Numbered from the stretch's first letter, positions 1-8,611 are shown. The stretch is DNA of 40,907 nucleotides from Ignavibacteria bacterium (GCA_030835085.1 JAUQWQ010000073.1:1-40907), one strand, 5' to 3'. The notes: generated by a model from the sequence alone, not told the origin. Program-made: numbers and translations.

Positions 1-1
1 A

Positions 2-2092
2 AAAGAGGAACTCTCAGCTATATTAAGCGGCAAAACTTCACAGCAGCAGCAGAAATCACCGACCTCGGAAAAGAAACCCGAGCGCACCAAGACTCCCGTG
101 CTGGATAACTTTGGCAGGGACTTAACCAAGCTTGCAATAGACGAGAAACTCGATCCTATTGTTGGCAGGGAAAAAGAAATTGAACGCGTTGCGCAGGTCT
201 TAAGCCGCAGGAAAAAGAATAATCCTGTGTTGATAGGAGAACCCGGCGTTGGTAAAACAGCTATTGCTGAAGGGCTTGCAATAAGAATAGTAGAGAAAAA
301 AGTATCACGCGTACTGCACGATAAACGCGTTGTAACGCTAGACCTGGCTTCGCTGGTTGCGGGTACAAAGTACCGCGGTCAGTTTGAAGAGCGTATGAAA
401 GCTGTTATGAATGAGCTTGAAAAAGCCAAGGATGTAATACTTTTCATAGATGAGCTGCATACTATAGTAGGTGCAGGCGGCGCATCAGGCTCGCTTGACG
501 CATCGAACATATTCAAGCCCGCGCTTGCAAGGGGAGACCTGCAGTGCATAGGCGCAACAACACTTGATGAATACAGGCAGTATATAGAAAAAGACGGCGC
601 GCTTGACAGGCGTTTCCAGAAGATCATTGTGGATCCTACAACAGAAGAGGAAACCATGCAGATCTTAATGAACATCAAGCATAAATACGAAGAGCATCAC
701 AATGTTAAATATGCCGATAAAGCTATTGAAGCGGCTGTAAAGCTGAGCTCAAGGTATATCACAGACCGGTACCTGCCGGATAAGGCAATTGATGTTATGG
801 ATGAAGCAGGTTCAAGGGTACATCTTGCTAATATTGTTGTTCCCGAAAATATTGTAGCGCTTGAAAATGACATTGCAAATATTAAAACCAAAAAGAACCA
901 GGTTGTAAAGAACCAGAACTTTGAGGAAGCAGCAAAGCTGCGTGATGAAGAGAAACATTTGCTCAACGACCTTGAACAGGCTAAGCTTGACTGGGAAGTT
1001 AAATCACAAAGCATAGTACATGAAGTAACAGAAGAGAATGTTGCCGATGTTGTTTCAATGATGACAGGCATCCCGGTTAACCGTGTAGCACAGTCAGAAA
1101 GCGATAAGCTGGTTAAGATGGAAGATGAGCTGAAGAAATATATCATTGGCCAGGATGAGGCAATAGTAAAGCTTTCAAAAGCTATCCGCAGAACAAGAGC
1201 GGGCTTAAAGGATCCCAACAGGCCGATAGGCTCATTTATATTCACGGGACCAACGGGTGTTGGTAAAACTGAAATGGCTAAGGTACTTTCAAGGTTCCTT
1301 TTTGATAGTGAAGAGAATTTGATAAGAATTGATATGAGTGAGTACATGGAAAAATTCAACGTATCACGTCTGGTGGGTGCACCTCCGGGATATGTTGGGT
1401 ATGAAGAAGGCGGACAGCTTACAGAAAAAGTAAGGCGCAAACCGTACTCAGTGGTACTGCTTGATGAAATAGAAAAAGCGCACCCGGATATTTTCAATAT
1501 CCTGCTGCAGGTACTTGATGAAGGTATGTTAACCGATAGTCTTGGCAGAAAGGTCGATTTCAAAAATACTATAATGATAATGACATCCAATATCGGTACA
1601 CGCGATATTAAGTCAATTGGCGGTATGGGCTTTGGCGACCCCAACCAGACAGATAAGCATGATAAGATGAAGATGCAGATAGAAGAATCTGTAAGGCGCG
1701 TATTCAGTCCGGAGTTTATTAATAGAATAGATGACCTGATAACATTTAAACAGCTTGCAAAGGAAGATATATTCAGAATTATCGATATATCAACAAGACA
1801 GCTGCTCAAGAGAATTCAGGCACTTGGTATAACATTTGAATTTGACGATGCAGCCAAAACGTTCCTTTCTGAAAAAGGGTATGACCCCAAATACGGCGCA
1901 AGGCCGCTGAGAAGGGCTATACAGAAATATGTTGAAGACCCGGTAAGTGAAGAAGTGCTTAAGGGTTCGTTCAAAGAAGGCTCCCATGTAATGGTATCAT
2001 ACAAAGATGGAGCTGATGAACTTGTGTTTGTGGATATATCGCAAAGCAAGCTGCCGGAGAAGATCGAGCCGGAATCGATCCAGGAAAATTAA
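2..2092 (+). CDS. clpC: ClpC-type AAA+ unfoldase, 5' end cut by window
   Basis: ATP-dependent unfoldase that feeds substrates to the ClpP protease in the cytoplasm. The reading frame is open from base 2, so the gene continues off the left edge; the GTG at 98 is an internal Val codon, not a start. The first 32 codons read as the Gln/Ser/Lys-rich linker after the N-domain. Two AAA+ modules follow: Walker A GEPGVGKT (near base 240) with Walker B-like ILFIDELHT, and a second Walker A GPTGVGKT (near base 1250) with VVLLDEIEKAHPD. Between them lies a UVR-like coiled segment (NFEEAAKLRDEEKHLLNDLE), which favours ClpC over ClpB, whose long middle domain is absent. The C-terminus has the usual Clp D2 small domain (YGARPLRRAIQ). 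Stop TAA at 2090-2092. Family call is firm; the missing N-domain cannot be checked. Confidence 0.93.
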   Translation, partial: KEELSAILSGKTSQQQQKSPTSEKKPERTKTPVLDNFGRDLTKLAIDEKLDPIVGREKEIERVAQVLSRRKKNNPVLIGEPGVGKTAIAEGLAIRIVEKKVSRVLHDKRVVTLDLASLVAGTKYRGQFEERMKAVMNELEKAKDVILFIDELHTIVGAGGASGSLDASNIFKPALARGDLQCIGATTLDEYRQYIEKDGALDRRFQKIIVDPTTEEETMQILMNIKHKYEEHHNVKYADKAIEAAVKLSSRYITDRYLPDKAIDVMDEAGSRVHLANIVVPENIVALENDIANIKTKKNQVVKNQNFEEAAKLRDEEKHLLNDLEQAKLDWEVKSQSIVHEVTEENVADVVSMMTGIPVNRVAQSESDKLVKMEDELKKYIIGQDEAIVKLSKAIRRTRAGLKDPNRPIGSFIFTGPTGVGKTEMAKVLSRFLFDSEENLIRIDMSEYMEKFNVSRLVGAPPGYVGYEEGGQLTEKVRRKPYSVVLLDEIEKAHPDIFNILLQVLDEGMLTDSLGRKVDFKNTIMIMTSNIGTRDIKSIGGMGFGDPNQTDKHDKMKMQIEESVRRVFSPEFINRIDDLITFKQLAKEDIFRIIDISTRQLLKRIQALGITFEFDDAAKTFLSEKGYDPKYGARPLRRAIQKYVEDPVSEEVLKGSFKEGSHVMVSYKDGADELVFVDISQSKLPEKIEPESIQEN

Positions 2093-2098
2093 GGATTA

Positions 2099-2124
2099 GC
2101 TCTCAGGCTTGAAAGCCTGAGAGC
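2099..2124. repeat. Palindrome, 12-bp arms
   Basis: Perfect inverted repeat with arm GCTCTCAGGCTT and a 2-nt loop (GA), seven bases after the clpC stop. No T-run follows, so it is not a classical terminator, although it could protect the clpC mRNA end. First of six palindromes in the gene-free stretch 2093-2429. Confidence 0.85.
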
Positions 2125-2138
2125 ACAGTTTTGAATCA

Positions 2139-2164
2139 GAACAAGGGGCCAGAACCCCTTGTTC
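2139..2164. repeat. Palindrome, 10-bp arms
   Basis: Arms GAACAAGGGG and CCCCTTGTTC around the 6-nt loop CCAGAA. Second member of the cluster between the convergent genes clpC and hemW. Confidence 0.8.
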
Positions 2165-2241
2165 CTGTAATACAAGTTACCTTTCACTTAATAGTCCTGC
2201 ATTCATAAAATAGCTTTGAGGAATGTTCCACAAATGAATTG

Positions 2242-2261
2242 CCACGACCTTTAGGTCGTGG
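2242..2261. repeat. Palindrome, 8-bp arms, TTTA loop
   Basis: Arms CCACGACC and GGTCGTGG around TTTA. A close relative with the same CCACGAC core and TTTA centre is at 28910-28929, about 26 kb away, which points to a dispersed repeat family. Confidence 0.85.
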
Positions 2262-2281
2262 ATAAAGATATAAAGAGAAGA

Positions 2282-2325
2282 GGGCTTCAGCCCCAATTCT
2301 CAACAGGAATTCAGGGCTAAAGTCC
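2282..2325. repeat. Imperfect double palindrome
   Basis: Left half GGGCT-TC-AGCCC (2282-2293) is itself a hairpin. The right half GGGCTAAAGTCC (2314-2325) is a degenerate hairpin, and the two halves are roughly complementary to each other through an AATTC-type middle. Its CTAAAG centre matches the palindrome at 2346-2365. Confidence 0.6.
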
Positions 2326-2345
2326 GGATGTTTTCAATTGTTTCC

Positions 2346-2365
2346 CCCCGGTCTAAAGACCGGGG
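2346..2365. repeat. Palindrome, 8-bp arms, TAAA loop
   Basis: Arms CCCCGGTC and GACCGGGG around TAAA. The same core, minus one base, reappears at 31448-31470, where it is followed on the minus strand by a T-run and acts as a terminator. Confidence 0.85.
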
Positions 2366-2390
2366 TTATTAAATATATACTTCGTTTCCT

Positions 2391-2416
2391 GTCACCCAAA
2401 CTCCAGTTTGGGTGAC
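2391..2416. repeat. Palindrome, 12-bp arms, CCCAAACT core
   Basis: Arms GTCACCCAAACT and AGTTTGGGTGAC around CC. It lies just downstream of the hemW stop (hemW is on the minus strand, ending at 2430). The core CCCAAACT/AGTTTGGG is shared with the elements at 3566-3591 and 3625-3650 at the other end of hemW. Confidence 0.88.
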
Positions 2417-2429
2417 GCTTTATTTTCAC

Positions 2430-3551
2430 TCAGAATAATGTGGCTACTATCTCATCACACACCGCGTAACCTTTGCGGGTGAGTGAAATAGATTGTGCAT
2501 CCTTAACGGCGTAGCCGTTGGTGATTAATGTTTCAATAGGGGTGGTATAGGTAGATTCAAAATCTATGTTATGCCTTTTCTTGAAGTCAGCAAAGTTTAC
2601 GCCTACGCTCCGCAAACCTAACATAATATGTTCGGTTACAGATGTATCCTTATCAATAGTTTCGATGAAGTCATGTGCCGGTTTACCGGAATCAACAAGC
2701 TCAATATACCTGCCGATATTTTTAATGTTAGTCCACCGCTTATTGCCAATGTATGATGATGCCGAGGGACCGAATGATATATACTCTTCAAGTGTCCAGT
2801 ACTTTAGATTATGGCGGCACTCATAGCCGGGTTTGGCGTAGTTGGATATCTCATACTGTCTGTAGCCCGCATCGGTTAAGCGCTGCATTGTGTATTCGTA
2901 CATTTCCTGTTCAAGCTCAATATCGGCATTCTGCACTTGACCTTTATCGCGCAAGCTGTAAAGCATGGTGCCTTTTTCAAAAATCAGCGAGTATGCTGAA
3001 ATATGTTTTGTATCTAGCTTAATGGCTTCATCAAGATTGTGTTTCCATACATCCATGGTCTGCCCAGGCAGGGCGAAGATCATATCAAGATTAACATCAT
3101 CAAAGCCCGCGGCTTTAGCCGCAAGGATTGATTCCTTTGCCTGTTTAGCGGAGTGTATCCTTGTCAAAAATTGCAGCTCTGAATCAATGAACGATTGCAC
3201 TCCAAAGCTTATTCTGTTAATGGGTAATTTCTTAAATACTTCAAGCTTTTCTAAATCAAGTGTACCGGGATTTGCTTCTATGGTAATTTCAGTATCATTT
3301 GAAATATTATAATTGCTGTACAGCTCATCAAATATTGGCGTGAATTCATCGTAACTCAACAGCGATGGCGTACCGCCGCCAAAGAATATTGAATCGAATT
3401 TTCTATCAGCTAATTGTTTAGAATAAAATTGTATCTCTTTTTTAATCGAGCTGAGGAACTCAGCTTTTTTGGAATGATTAGTAATGGAATAAAAATCGCA
3501 GTATATGCATTTGGTATCACAAAAGGGGATATGTAGGTAGATTCCTGCCAT
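2430..3551 (-). CDS. hemW: Radical SAM heme chaperone HemW
   Basis: HemN-like radical SAM protein, family HemW, thought to deliver heme in the cytoplasm rather than oxidise coproporphyrinogen. The N-terminus MAGIYLHIPFCDTKCIYCDF carries the CX3CX2C cluster-binding cysteines. It is followed by the SAM-binding glycine stretch FFGGGTPSLL and by TIEANPGTLD and RISFGVQSF, all typical of the family. The C-terminal HemN domain includes QYEISNYAKPGYECRHN. At 373 aa it is near the usual HemW length. True HemN has an extra Cys (CX3CX2CXC) that is absent here. It is the last gene of a minus-strand row (lepA, lepB, lepB, hemW), separated from the signal peptidase gene by 130 bases that contain two palindromes. 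Confidence 0.93.
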   Translation of the reverse strand: MAGIYLHIPFCDTKCIYCDFYSITNHSKKAEFLSSIKKEIQFYSKQLADRKFDSIFFGGGTPSLLSYDEFTPIFDELYSNYNISNDTEITIEANPGTLDLEKLEVFKKLPINRISFGVQSFIDSELQFLTRIHSAKQAKESILAAKAAGFDDVNLDMIFALPGQTMDVWKHNLDEAIKLDTKHISAYSLIFEKGTMLYSLRDKGQVQNADIELEQEMYEYTMQRLTDAGYRQYEISNYAKPGYECRHNLKYWTLEEYISFGPSASSYIGNKRWTNIKNIGRYIELVDSGKPAHDFIETIDKDTSVTEHIMLGLRSVGVNFADFKKRHNIDFESTYTTPIETLITNGYAVKDAQSISLTRKGYAVCDEIVATLF

Positions 3552-3565
3552 AGATTAAATTATCT

Positions 3566-3591
3566 CCGTCCAAAACTCCAGTTTGGGACGG
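3566..3591. repeat. Palindrome with CCAAAACT core variant
   Basis: Left arm CCGTCCAAAACT and right arm AGTTTGGGACGG around CC, with one mismatch. It lies 15 bases upstream of the hemW start codon. The core is that of the 2391-2416 element; the outer bases differ but still pair. Confidence 0.8.
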
Positions 3592-3624
3592 CTAGATTAC
3601 ATTCATGGTGTTTTGATGATGTAA

Positions 3625-3650
3625 GCTTCCCAAACTGGAGTTTGGGAAGC
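3625..3650. repeat. Palindrome, 12-bp arms, CCCAAACT core
   Basis: Arms GCTTCCCAAACT and AGTTTGGGAAGC around GG, between lepB and hemW. Third copy of the CCCAAACT/AGTTTGGG core within 1.3 kb. Confidence 0.85.
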
Positions 3651-3681
3651 AGATGTTTAGCCAGAACAAGTGGTTATTCAA

Positions 3682-4794
3682 CTACTTTATCGGCATACCA
3701 ATTCTATCCCAGCGGATAGAACCAATCAGTTTACCAAACTCTCCGAAGAGGTCATACTTGGAATCCCATGAGAAATAAGTGAACCATGCTTTGCCTACTA
3801 TTTCTTTGCGCTTTACGAATCCCCAAAACCTGCTATCAAGCGAATTATGACGGTTATCTCCCATCATAAAATAGTAATTATGCTCAACTGTATATTTGGT
3901 TGTCTCATTGCCATCAATATAAAACTTATCACCGCGCATTTCAAATTTATGTCCTTCGCGTTTTATAAAGGTATCCCACTCCATGTAATTCTTCGCGGTA
4001 AGAGTTATAACATCACCCAGCTTTGGTACAACCAATGGACCGTAATTATCAGCATTCCATAATTTATTCATGGGGAAAATTTTTGGGTCAGGACGTGAAG
4101 AAGGCTGAACGTGAATTTCGGCAGACTTTACAAATGCATTCTTGCGGAATTCTTCTATCTTATTATTTGGAAATGTAGCAACTATGAATGTCCTGCCGGA
4201 ATCATCCTTTTCTTCTCTATTGTTCATAATATCAGTAATATCATATTTTTGCTGGAACTCTGCATTCTGCAATAATCCCATGAACTTCAGATTTGTCATT
4301 TTGGAAGGATCCAGATAAACCCTGTACGAATACTGCATTGCTGGCGCTTCGGGAAACTTAATGCCGTTCACATACAACATTGCGTCTTTTATCAATATCG
4401 TATCACCGGGCTCGCCAACGCATCTTTTTAAGTACTGCACTTTCATTGATGCTTCAACTTCTTCGCGGTTACCGGGGAATTCAAAATTAATGATATCACC
4501 CTTGCGCGGGTCGCGAATTGCAGGAAGCTGGATGTATGGCAGGCGAATTTCTGTAAACGGAATATTCCTCGGAGTTGAGCCGCCATACAAAAATTGATTG
4601 AAGAACATCTTATCACCGATCAATATAGTGTTAAGCATTGAGCCTGTTGGTGTGCTGTAACCCTGAATGAAAAAAGACTGAATGAACAATACTACTATCA
4701 GTGTAAGCACCAGCGAGCCAAAGCTCTTGGCTTTTTCTTCAATTGAGCTGGTTTGTTTCTTCTTTTGTGTTTTTTTACCTAATGTACTTGCCAT
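3682..4794 (-). CDS. lepB: Signal peptidase I (first of two paralogues)
   Basis: Membrane-bound serine/lysine protease that removes signal peptides from Sec-exported proteins. A Lys-rich N-terminus is followed by one membrane segment (about residues 26-45). Then comes the catalytic-Ser box TPTGSMLNT (Ser about 52), the catalytic Lys in YLKRCVGEPGD (Lys about 123) and the box E motif MGDNRHNSLDSRFWG. The 370-aa length is above average because of an extra acidic/charged stretch (about residues 180-240) in the periplasmic domain. It lies 98 bases downstream of a second signal peptidase gene on the same strand, and the two share the TPRNIPFT segment and the C-terminal SIRWDRI motif. That fits an old tandem duplication. 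Both keep the Ser and Lys, so both should be active. Confidence 0.93.
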   Translation of the reverse strand: MASTLGKKTQKKKQTSSIEEKAKSFGSLVLTLIVVLFIQSFFIQGYSTPTGSMLNTILIGDKMFFNQFLYGGSTPRNIPFTEIRLPYIQLPAIRDPRKGDIINFEFPGNREEVEASMKVQYLKRCVGEPGDTILIKDAMLYVNGIKFPEAPAMQYSYRVYLDPSKMTNLKFMGLLQNAEFQQKYDITDIMNNREEKDDSGRTFIVATFPNNKIEEFRKNAFVKSAEIHVQPSSRPDPKIFPMNKLWNADNYGPLVVPKLGDVITLTAKNYMEWDTFIKREGHKFEMRGDKFYIDGNETTKYTVEHNYYFMMGDNRHNSLDSRFWGFVKRKEIVGKAWFTYFSWDSKYDLFGEFGKLIGSIRWDRIGMPIK

Positions 4795-4892
4795 AAAATT
4801 TTATTCTGCGTTTTTAAGCTGCTTTAGTTAATGCTTTGCAGTGCTTTATATTTGTTTAGATAATGCAATAAAACATTTATTACAGATATACT

Positions 4893-5915
4893 TTAATGTA
4901 TTATCTTTGCTATTCTATCCCACCGTATTGAATCAAACAGCCTGCCGAACTCGGCAAACGGAATATCGGGATTCCATGACCAGTAAATAATTATAGCTTC
5001 GCCGATCACATTTTCAGCAGGCATAAATCCCCACACACGGCTATCAGAGCTGTTATTCCTGTTATCACCCATCATAAAATAGTAATTCTTTTCAACTTTA
5101 TAAGTTGAATTTTCCGTCTCATCAATGAATATCTTGTTATCCGCAGCGAGCCTAATGCTGTGACCCTCTCGTTTGATAAAGGTCTTCCAGTCATCAATAT
5201 TTTCGGGAGTTATAGTTATCACGTCACCCTGTTTTGGCACAACAATCGGACCATAATTATCGTCATTCCATTGCCTGCCGCGGGGGAAAATATCTGTATA
5301 TGAACCCCGTGACACGCTTTCGCTGAACTTTGCATGCGGCGGATTCGGGAAAACTGCTGAATTCACAAACAATGTTTTATTTACAATTTGTATAGTATCA
5401 CCCGGTTTGCCAATAAGCCTTTTAATGTAATTGGTAACTTCCGGGGCAACAAGCTCATTTGCGTTTCCGGGGTAATCGAATACCACAACATCACCGCGAT
5501 CAGGTTCCTTAAGCGCGGGGAAACGGAAATAGGGGATACGTGTATGTGTGAAGGGAATGTTTCTAGGCGTAGTAGCGCCGTAAATGAACTTATTCACAAG
5601 CAGGAAATCGCCGACAAGCAAAGTGTTTTCCATTGAGCTTGATGGTATCCTGTACGCTTCAACAAAAATTATCTTGAGTATCAAAGCAACAACGCCTGCG
5701 AAAAGAAGCGCGTCGAAATATTCTTTCAGCTTTGATGGCGGCTTAGGTGAATGAATGATATGCTCAACGGTATCTTTTGGAGATTCTGTAGCTGACTTAT
5801 CTGTTAACGGCGAAGCAGGAATTATTTCCTTTGAAGTCCCAATTGGCTCCTTAGGTATATCCGACGTTTCATCAGGCTTATTATCCTGCAAAATAGGTTT
5901 ATCTTTTTCCGGCAT
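4893..5915 (-). CDS. lepB: Signal peptidase I (second paralogue)
   Basis: Second S26 signal peptidase. I start it at the ATG at 5915; a TTG directly before it would add one residue. The first 60 or so residues are a Pro/Lys/Ser/Asp-rich cytoplasmic tail not found in its neighbour. One membrane segment follows (about 68-85), then the catalytic-Ser box IPSSSMENT (Ser about 94), the catalytic Lys in YIKRLIGKPGD (Lys about 165) and MGDNRNNSSDSRVWG. It begins 9 bases after the lepA stop, the classic lepA-lepB order, so the two are very likely cotranscribed. It lacks the charged insert of the other copy. Confidence 0.93.
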   Translation of the reverse strand: MPEKDKPILQDNKPDETSDIPKEPIGTSKEIIPASPLTDKSATESPKDTVEHIIHSPKPPSKLKEYFDALLFAGVVALILKIIFVEAYRIPSSSMENTLLVGDFLLVNKFIYGATTPRNIPFTHTRIPYFRFPALKEPDRGDVVVFDYPGNANELVAPEVTNYIKRLIGKPGDTIQIVNKTLFVNSAVFPNPPHAKFSESVSRGSYTDIFPRGRQWNDDNYGPIVVPKQGDVITITPENIDDWKTFIKREGHSIRLAADNKIFIDETENSTYKVEKNYYFMMGDNRNNSSDSRVWGFMPAENVIGEAIIIYWSWNPDIPFAEFGRLFDSIRWDRIAKIIH

Positions 5916-5924
5916 CAACTCTCA

Positions 5925-7721
5925 TTATTCGTCAATTGAAAGTACTGCAAGGAAGGCTTCCTGCGGAAGCTGAACCGAGCCAACCTGCTTCATTCGCTTC
6001 TTGCCTTCTTTCTGCTTTTCCAAAAGCTTGCGTTTACGCGATATATCACCGCCGTAGCACTTTGCTATAACGTTCTTCCGCAGCGCTTTTACGGTTTCAC
6101 GTGAAATAATCTTCGCGCCTATTGCGCCCTGTATTACAATTTCAAACATCTGCCTTGGAATCAGCTGTTTTAGCTTTGTGCAAAGCTTTCTGCCGTACTC
6201 AAATGAATTTGAGCGGTGAACAATTGATGAAAGCGCGTCAACCGGCTCATTGTTAAGCAATATATCAAGCTTTACCAGGTCAGATTTCCGGTAATCAATA
6301 AACTCGTAATCAAGCGAAGCATATCCTTTTGAAAGCGATTTCATCTTATCGTGGAAATCGAAAATAATTTCACTCAAAGGAAATTCAAAAATAAGATCAA
6401 CTTTTGAAGTAGAAAGATAATTTGTTGATATAAATATTCCGCGCCTGTCATTGGCAAGCTTCATAATGTTACCCATGTAATCAGTCGGTGTAATTATCTG
6501 CGCTTTAATATACGGCTCAGTAATGTAATCAATATTCCCAAGGGGCGGCATTTGAGAAGGGTTATCAACAAGCACCATTGTGCCATCGGTTTTATGTACC
6601 TGGTACTCTACGTTAGGTACGGTCGTAATAATTGTCTGGTTGTATTCCCTGTCAAGCCGTTCCTGAGTAATTTCCATGTGAAGCAAACCAAGGAAACCGC
6701 AGCGGAATCCAAATCCAAGTGCTGAGGATGTTTCAGGCTCAAATATCAGTGATGCGTCGTTTGTTTTAAGCTTAATCAGTGATTCACGCAGGTCTTCAAA
6801 ATCATCGCTAGATGCGGGATATATACCCGAAAATACCATTGGCTTAATTTTCTTGTACCCGCCAAGAGGCTCTGTTGCGGGATTTGCGACATTGATAATA
6901 GTATCTCCAACAAGCAGCTCTGCTGCTGTCTTAATCCCGGTTACCATATAACCAACATCACCTGAGCGCAGCACATCCTTTACAACCCGGTTCATTCTTA
7001 ATATGCCAACTTCTTCGGCGTCACTTGGAATTTCAGTTTCAAAGAATCTGACTTTATCGCCTTTTTTCAACTGACCGTCAACGACTCTTAAATAAACAAT
7101 GATACCGCGGTAAGCGTCAAAGGTTGAATCAAACACCAATGCTCTAAGCGGCGCATCTTCTTTAATTTCAGGTGCGGGAATTCTGTTCACAATTGCCTCT
7201 AGAATATCTTCAGTGCCTATATTTGCTTTTGCGCTTGCGAGAATAATTTCGCTTTCATCGCAGCCAAGCATCTCTATTATCTGTTTTTTCACTCCTTCAA
7301 CATTTGCGCTGGGAAGATCGACCTTATTGATAACCGGAATTATTGTCAGGTTAGCATCAATTGCAAGATACAGGTTGCTTACTGTCTGCGCTTCAATACC
7401 CTGGGAAGCATCCACAACAAGCAGAGCGCCTTCGCAGGCAGCAAGAGAGCGTGATACTTCGTAAGAAAAATCAACATGGCCCGGGGTATCTATAAGATTG
7501 AGCGTATAGATCTCATTATCTTTGGCTTTATATTGCAGCTGGATAGCGTGCAGTTTAATAGTAATCCCCCGCTCCTGCTCAAGATCCATATCATCAAGCA
7601 CCTGCTTGATCATATCGCGGTGTGCAATTGTGTGTGTTTCTTCAAGTAAACGGTCTGCAAGGGTGGATTTACCGTGATCAATATGTGCAATTATACAAAA
7701 ATTTCTTAATTTAGACTTCAT
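5925..7721 (-). CDS. lepA: Elongation factor 4 (LepA)
   Basis: Ribosome-binding translational GTPase. The N-terminal G domain shows G1 AHIDHGKST (about residues 12-20), the switch RGITIK, G3 DTPGHVDF and G4 NKVD. EF-G-like domains II, III and V follow, including the LepA-type segment [21 protein letters not shown], and then the LepA-specific C-terminal domain ending in a Lys/Arg-rich region ([20 protein letters not shown]). At 598 aa it has the normal family length and looks intact. It is first in the row lepA-lepB-lepB-hemW. Confidence 0.97.
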   Translation of the reverse strand: MKSKLRNFCIIAHIDHGKSTLADRLLEETHTIAHRDMIKQVLDDMDLEQERGITIKLHAIQLQYKAKDNEIYTLNLIDTPGHVDFSYEVSRSLAACEGALLVVDASQGIEAQTVSNLYLAIDANLTIIPVINKVDLPSANVEGVKKQIIEMLGCDESEIILASAKANIGTEDILEAIVNRIPAPEIKEDAPLRALVFDSTFDAYRGIIVYLRVVDGQLKKGDKVRFFETEIPSDAEEVGILRMNRVVKDVLRSGDVGYMVTGIKTAAELLVGDTIINVANPATEPLGGYKKIKPMVFSGIYPASSDDFEDLRESLIKLKTNDASLIFEPETSSALGFGFRCGFLGLLHMEITQERLDREYNQTIITTVPNVEYQVHKTDGTMVLVDNPSQMPPLGNIDYITEPYIKAQIITPTDYMGNIMKLANDRRGIFISTNYLSTSKVDLIFEFPLSEIIFDFHDKMKSLSKGYASLDYEFIDYRKSDLVKLDILLNNEPVDALSSIVHRSNSFEYGRKLCTKLKQLIPRQMFEIVIQGAIGAKIISRETVKALRKNVIAKCYGGDISRKRKLLEKQKEGKKRMKQVGSVQLPQEAFLAVLSIDE

Positions 7722-7832
7722 CTGCTCCGGTCCTGTAAAAATACTTTTAAATCAATGGTGTTCATATATATGTAAATGATAAAGCTGTGGTTTTAATTCC
7801 CTTAAAAATGATACTGTAATATAAATAAAAAT

Positions 7833-7883
7833 AAGTAGCAATTTAATCCGAAAGTAAACATACCTCCGTTTAAACCGCTACTT
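7833..7883 (-). terminator. Long hairpin between the Hc1-like gene and lepA, possible terminator
   Basis: Read on the minus strand, a 14-bp stem (AAGUAGCGGUUUAA with UUAAAUUGCUACUU) closes a 23-nt loop. Two of its pairs are G-U wobbles that would be A-C mismatches on the other strand, so the structure belongs to the minus-strand transcript. It starts 75 bases after the Hc1-like stop and is followed by the U-rich AUUUUUAUUUA. It could end the sdhCD/Hc1 transcript or form part of the lepA leader; the U-run is weak. Confidence 0.5.
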
Positions 7884-7958
7884 AAAGAATTTTTGAAAAA
7901 TCGTTCCTTCGCTATATACCCAGTCGCAACAATCCCGGTTTGAATATACCCCGTAAAA

Positions 7959-8156
7959 CTATGATGCAGGAGCTGAAGTTTTCCTATCCTGCCTGATAGT
8001 CTGGATCTCGTTTCTCATTTCCTGGCATTTCTTTCTTACTTCATTCAATGATTTTCTCAGCCTTGTGCCTGCGGAGTTCTGACCTTTTGAGTAAAACTTC
8101 TCGAGGTCCTTACCCATATCATCAAGCATTGCTTTGATTTCGTTGATTTTTTCCAT
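7959..8156 (-). CDS. Histone H1-like protein, Hc1 family
   Basis: Small, highly charged 65-aa protein. It matches my memory of the bacterial Hc1-like family common in Bacteroidota: an acidic/basic helical N-terminus (EKINEIKAMLDDMGKDLEKF), then the diagnostic KGxxxAGTRxRK core (KGQNSAGTRLRKSLNEVRKK), then a second charged helix. Such proteins are thought to bind DNA and help compact the nucleoid. The start is supported by a ribosome binding site AAGGAGA 6 bases before ATG. It lies 44 bases downstream of sdhD on the same strand, so cotranscription with sdhCD is possible although no functional link is evident. It could also simply be a coiled-coil protein. Confidence 0.75.
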   Translation of the reverse strand: MEKINEIKAMLDDMGKDLEKFYSKGQNSAGTRLRKSLNEVRKKCQEMRNEIQTIRQDRKTSAPAS

Positions 8157-8200
8157 TTGTTTTCTCCTTTTTGATTGAAAAAAGTTATTTAATGGTACTG

Positions 8201-8590
8201 CTAATTTACAAGAAGCTCGCTAGTGGAAGTTTGAACATACGGAATATCAAGAATTGTCTTAACACCCCATAATGTAAATGCCAAACCTAAAACTATCAAT
8301 AAGCTCATAATTGTTATAGTCTGCCAGGGTTTCAGTTTGTAATCTCTGAAAATACCCCAAACACCATTTAAACCGTGATACATACCAAGAACAAGGAAAG
8401 TGAGATCTAAAACCCTGTACCAGTTGCTCTGCATCCTTGCAAGTACAGCATCGTAAGTATGACCTGATTCAGGTGTGTAATGCATTAAAATATAATGACC
8501 AACCATTACAACAACAAGTATTAAACCTGTTACGCGCTGGAAAACCCAGCTGAATGAACCTGAACCCTGTGAATTTTGGTGTTTATACAA
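8201..8590 (-). CDS. sdhD: Succinate dehydrogenase membrane anchor, second subunit
   Basis: Small integral membrane subunit that, with SdhC, anchors the succinate dehydrogenase (complex II) catalytic subunits and passes electrons to quinone. 129 aa with three hydrophobic helices. Like SdhC it opens with a W-(V/I)-(F/L)-(Q/H)-R-(V/I)-TG motif (SWVFQRVTGLILV). His residues in helix I/II (VGHYILMHY) and in GMYHGLNGVWGI are suitable heme b or quinone-site ligands. It lies 21 bases after sdhC. The expected sdhA and sdhB do not follow; the next gene is the Hc1-like protein. Fumarate reductase anchor is an alternative, but the sequence does not decide. Confidence 0.8.
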   Translation of the reverse strand: MYKHQNSQGSGSFSWVFQRVTGLILVVVMVGHYILMHYTPESGHTYDAVLARMQSNWYRVLDLTFLVLGMYHGLNGVWGIFRDYKLKPWQTITIMSLLIVLGLAFTLWGVKTILDIPYVQTSTSELLVN

Positions 8591-8611
8591 CTTTTATCTG
8601 TTTGAAATTGC

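Noticed and set aside
697-1809. Long open frame (370 codons) on the minus strand inside clpC
   Set aside because: Ser/Ile-rich with no domain, entirely antisense to the conserved ClpC sequence; a shadow frame.
2099-2416. CRISPR array
   Set aside because: The units are different palindromes without a common repeat or regular spacers, and no cas gene is near.
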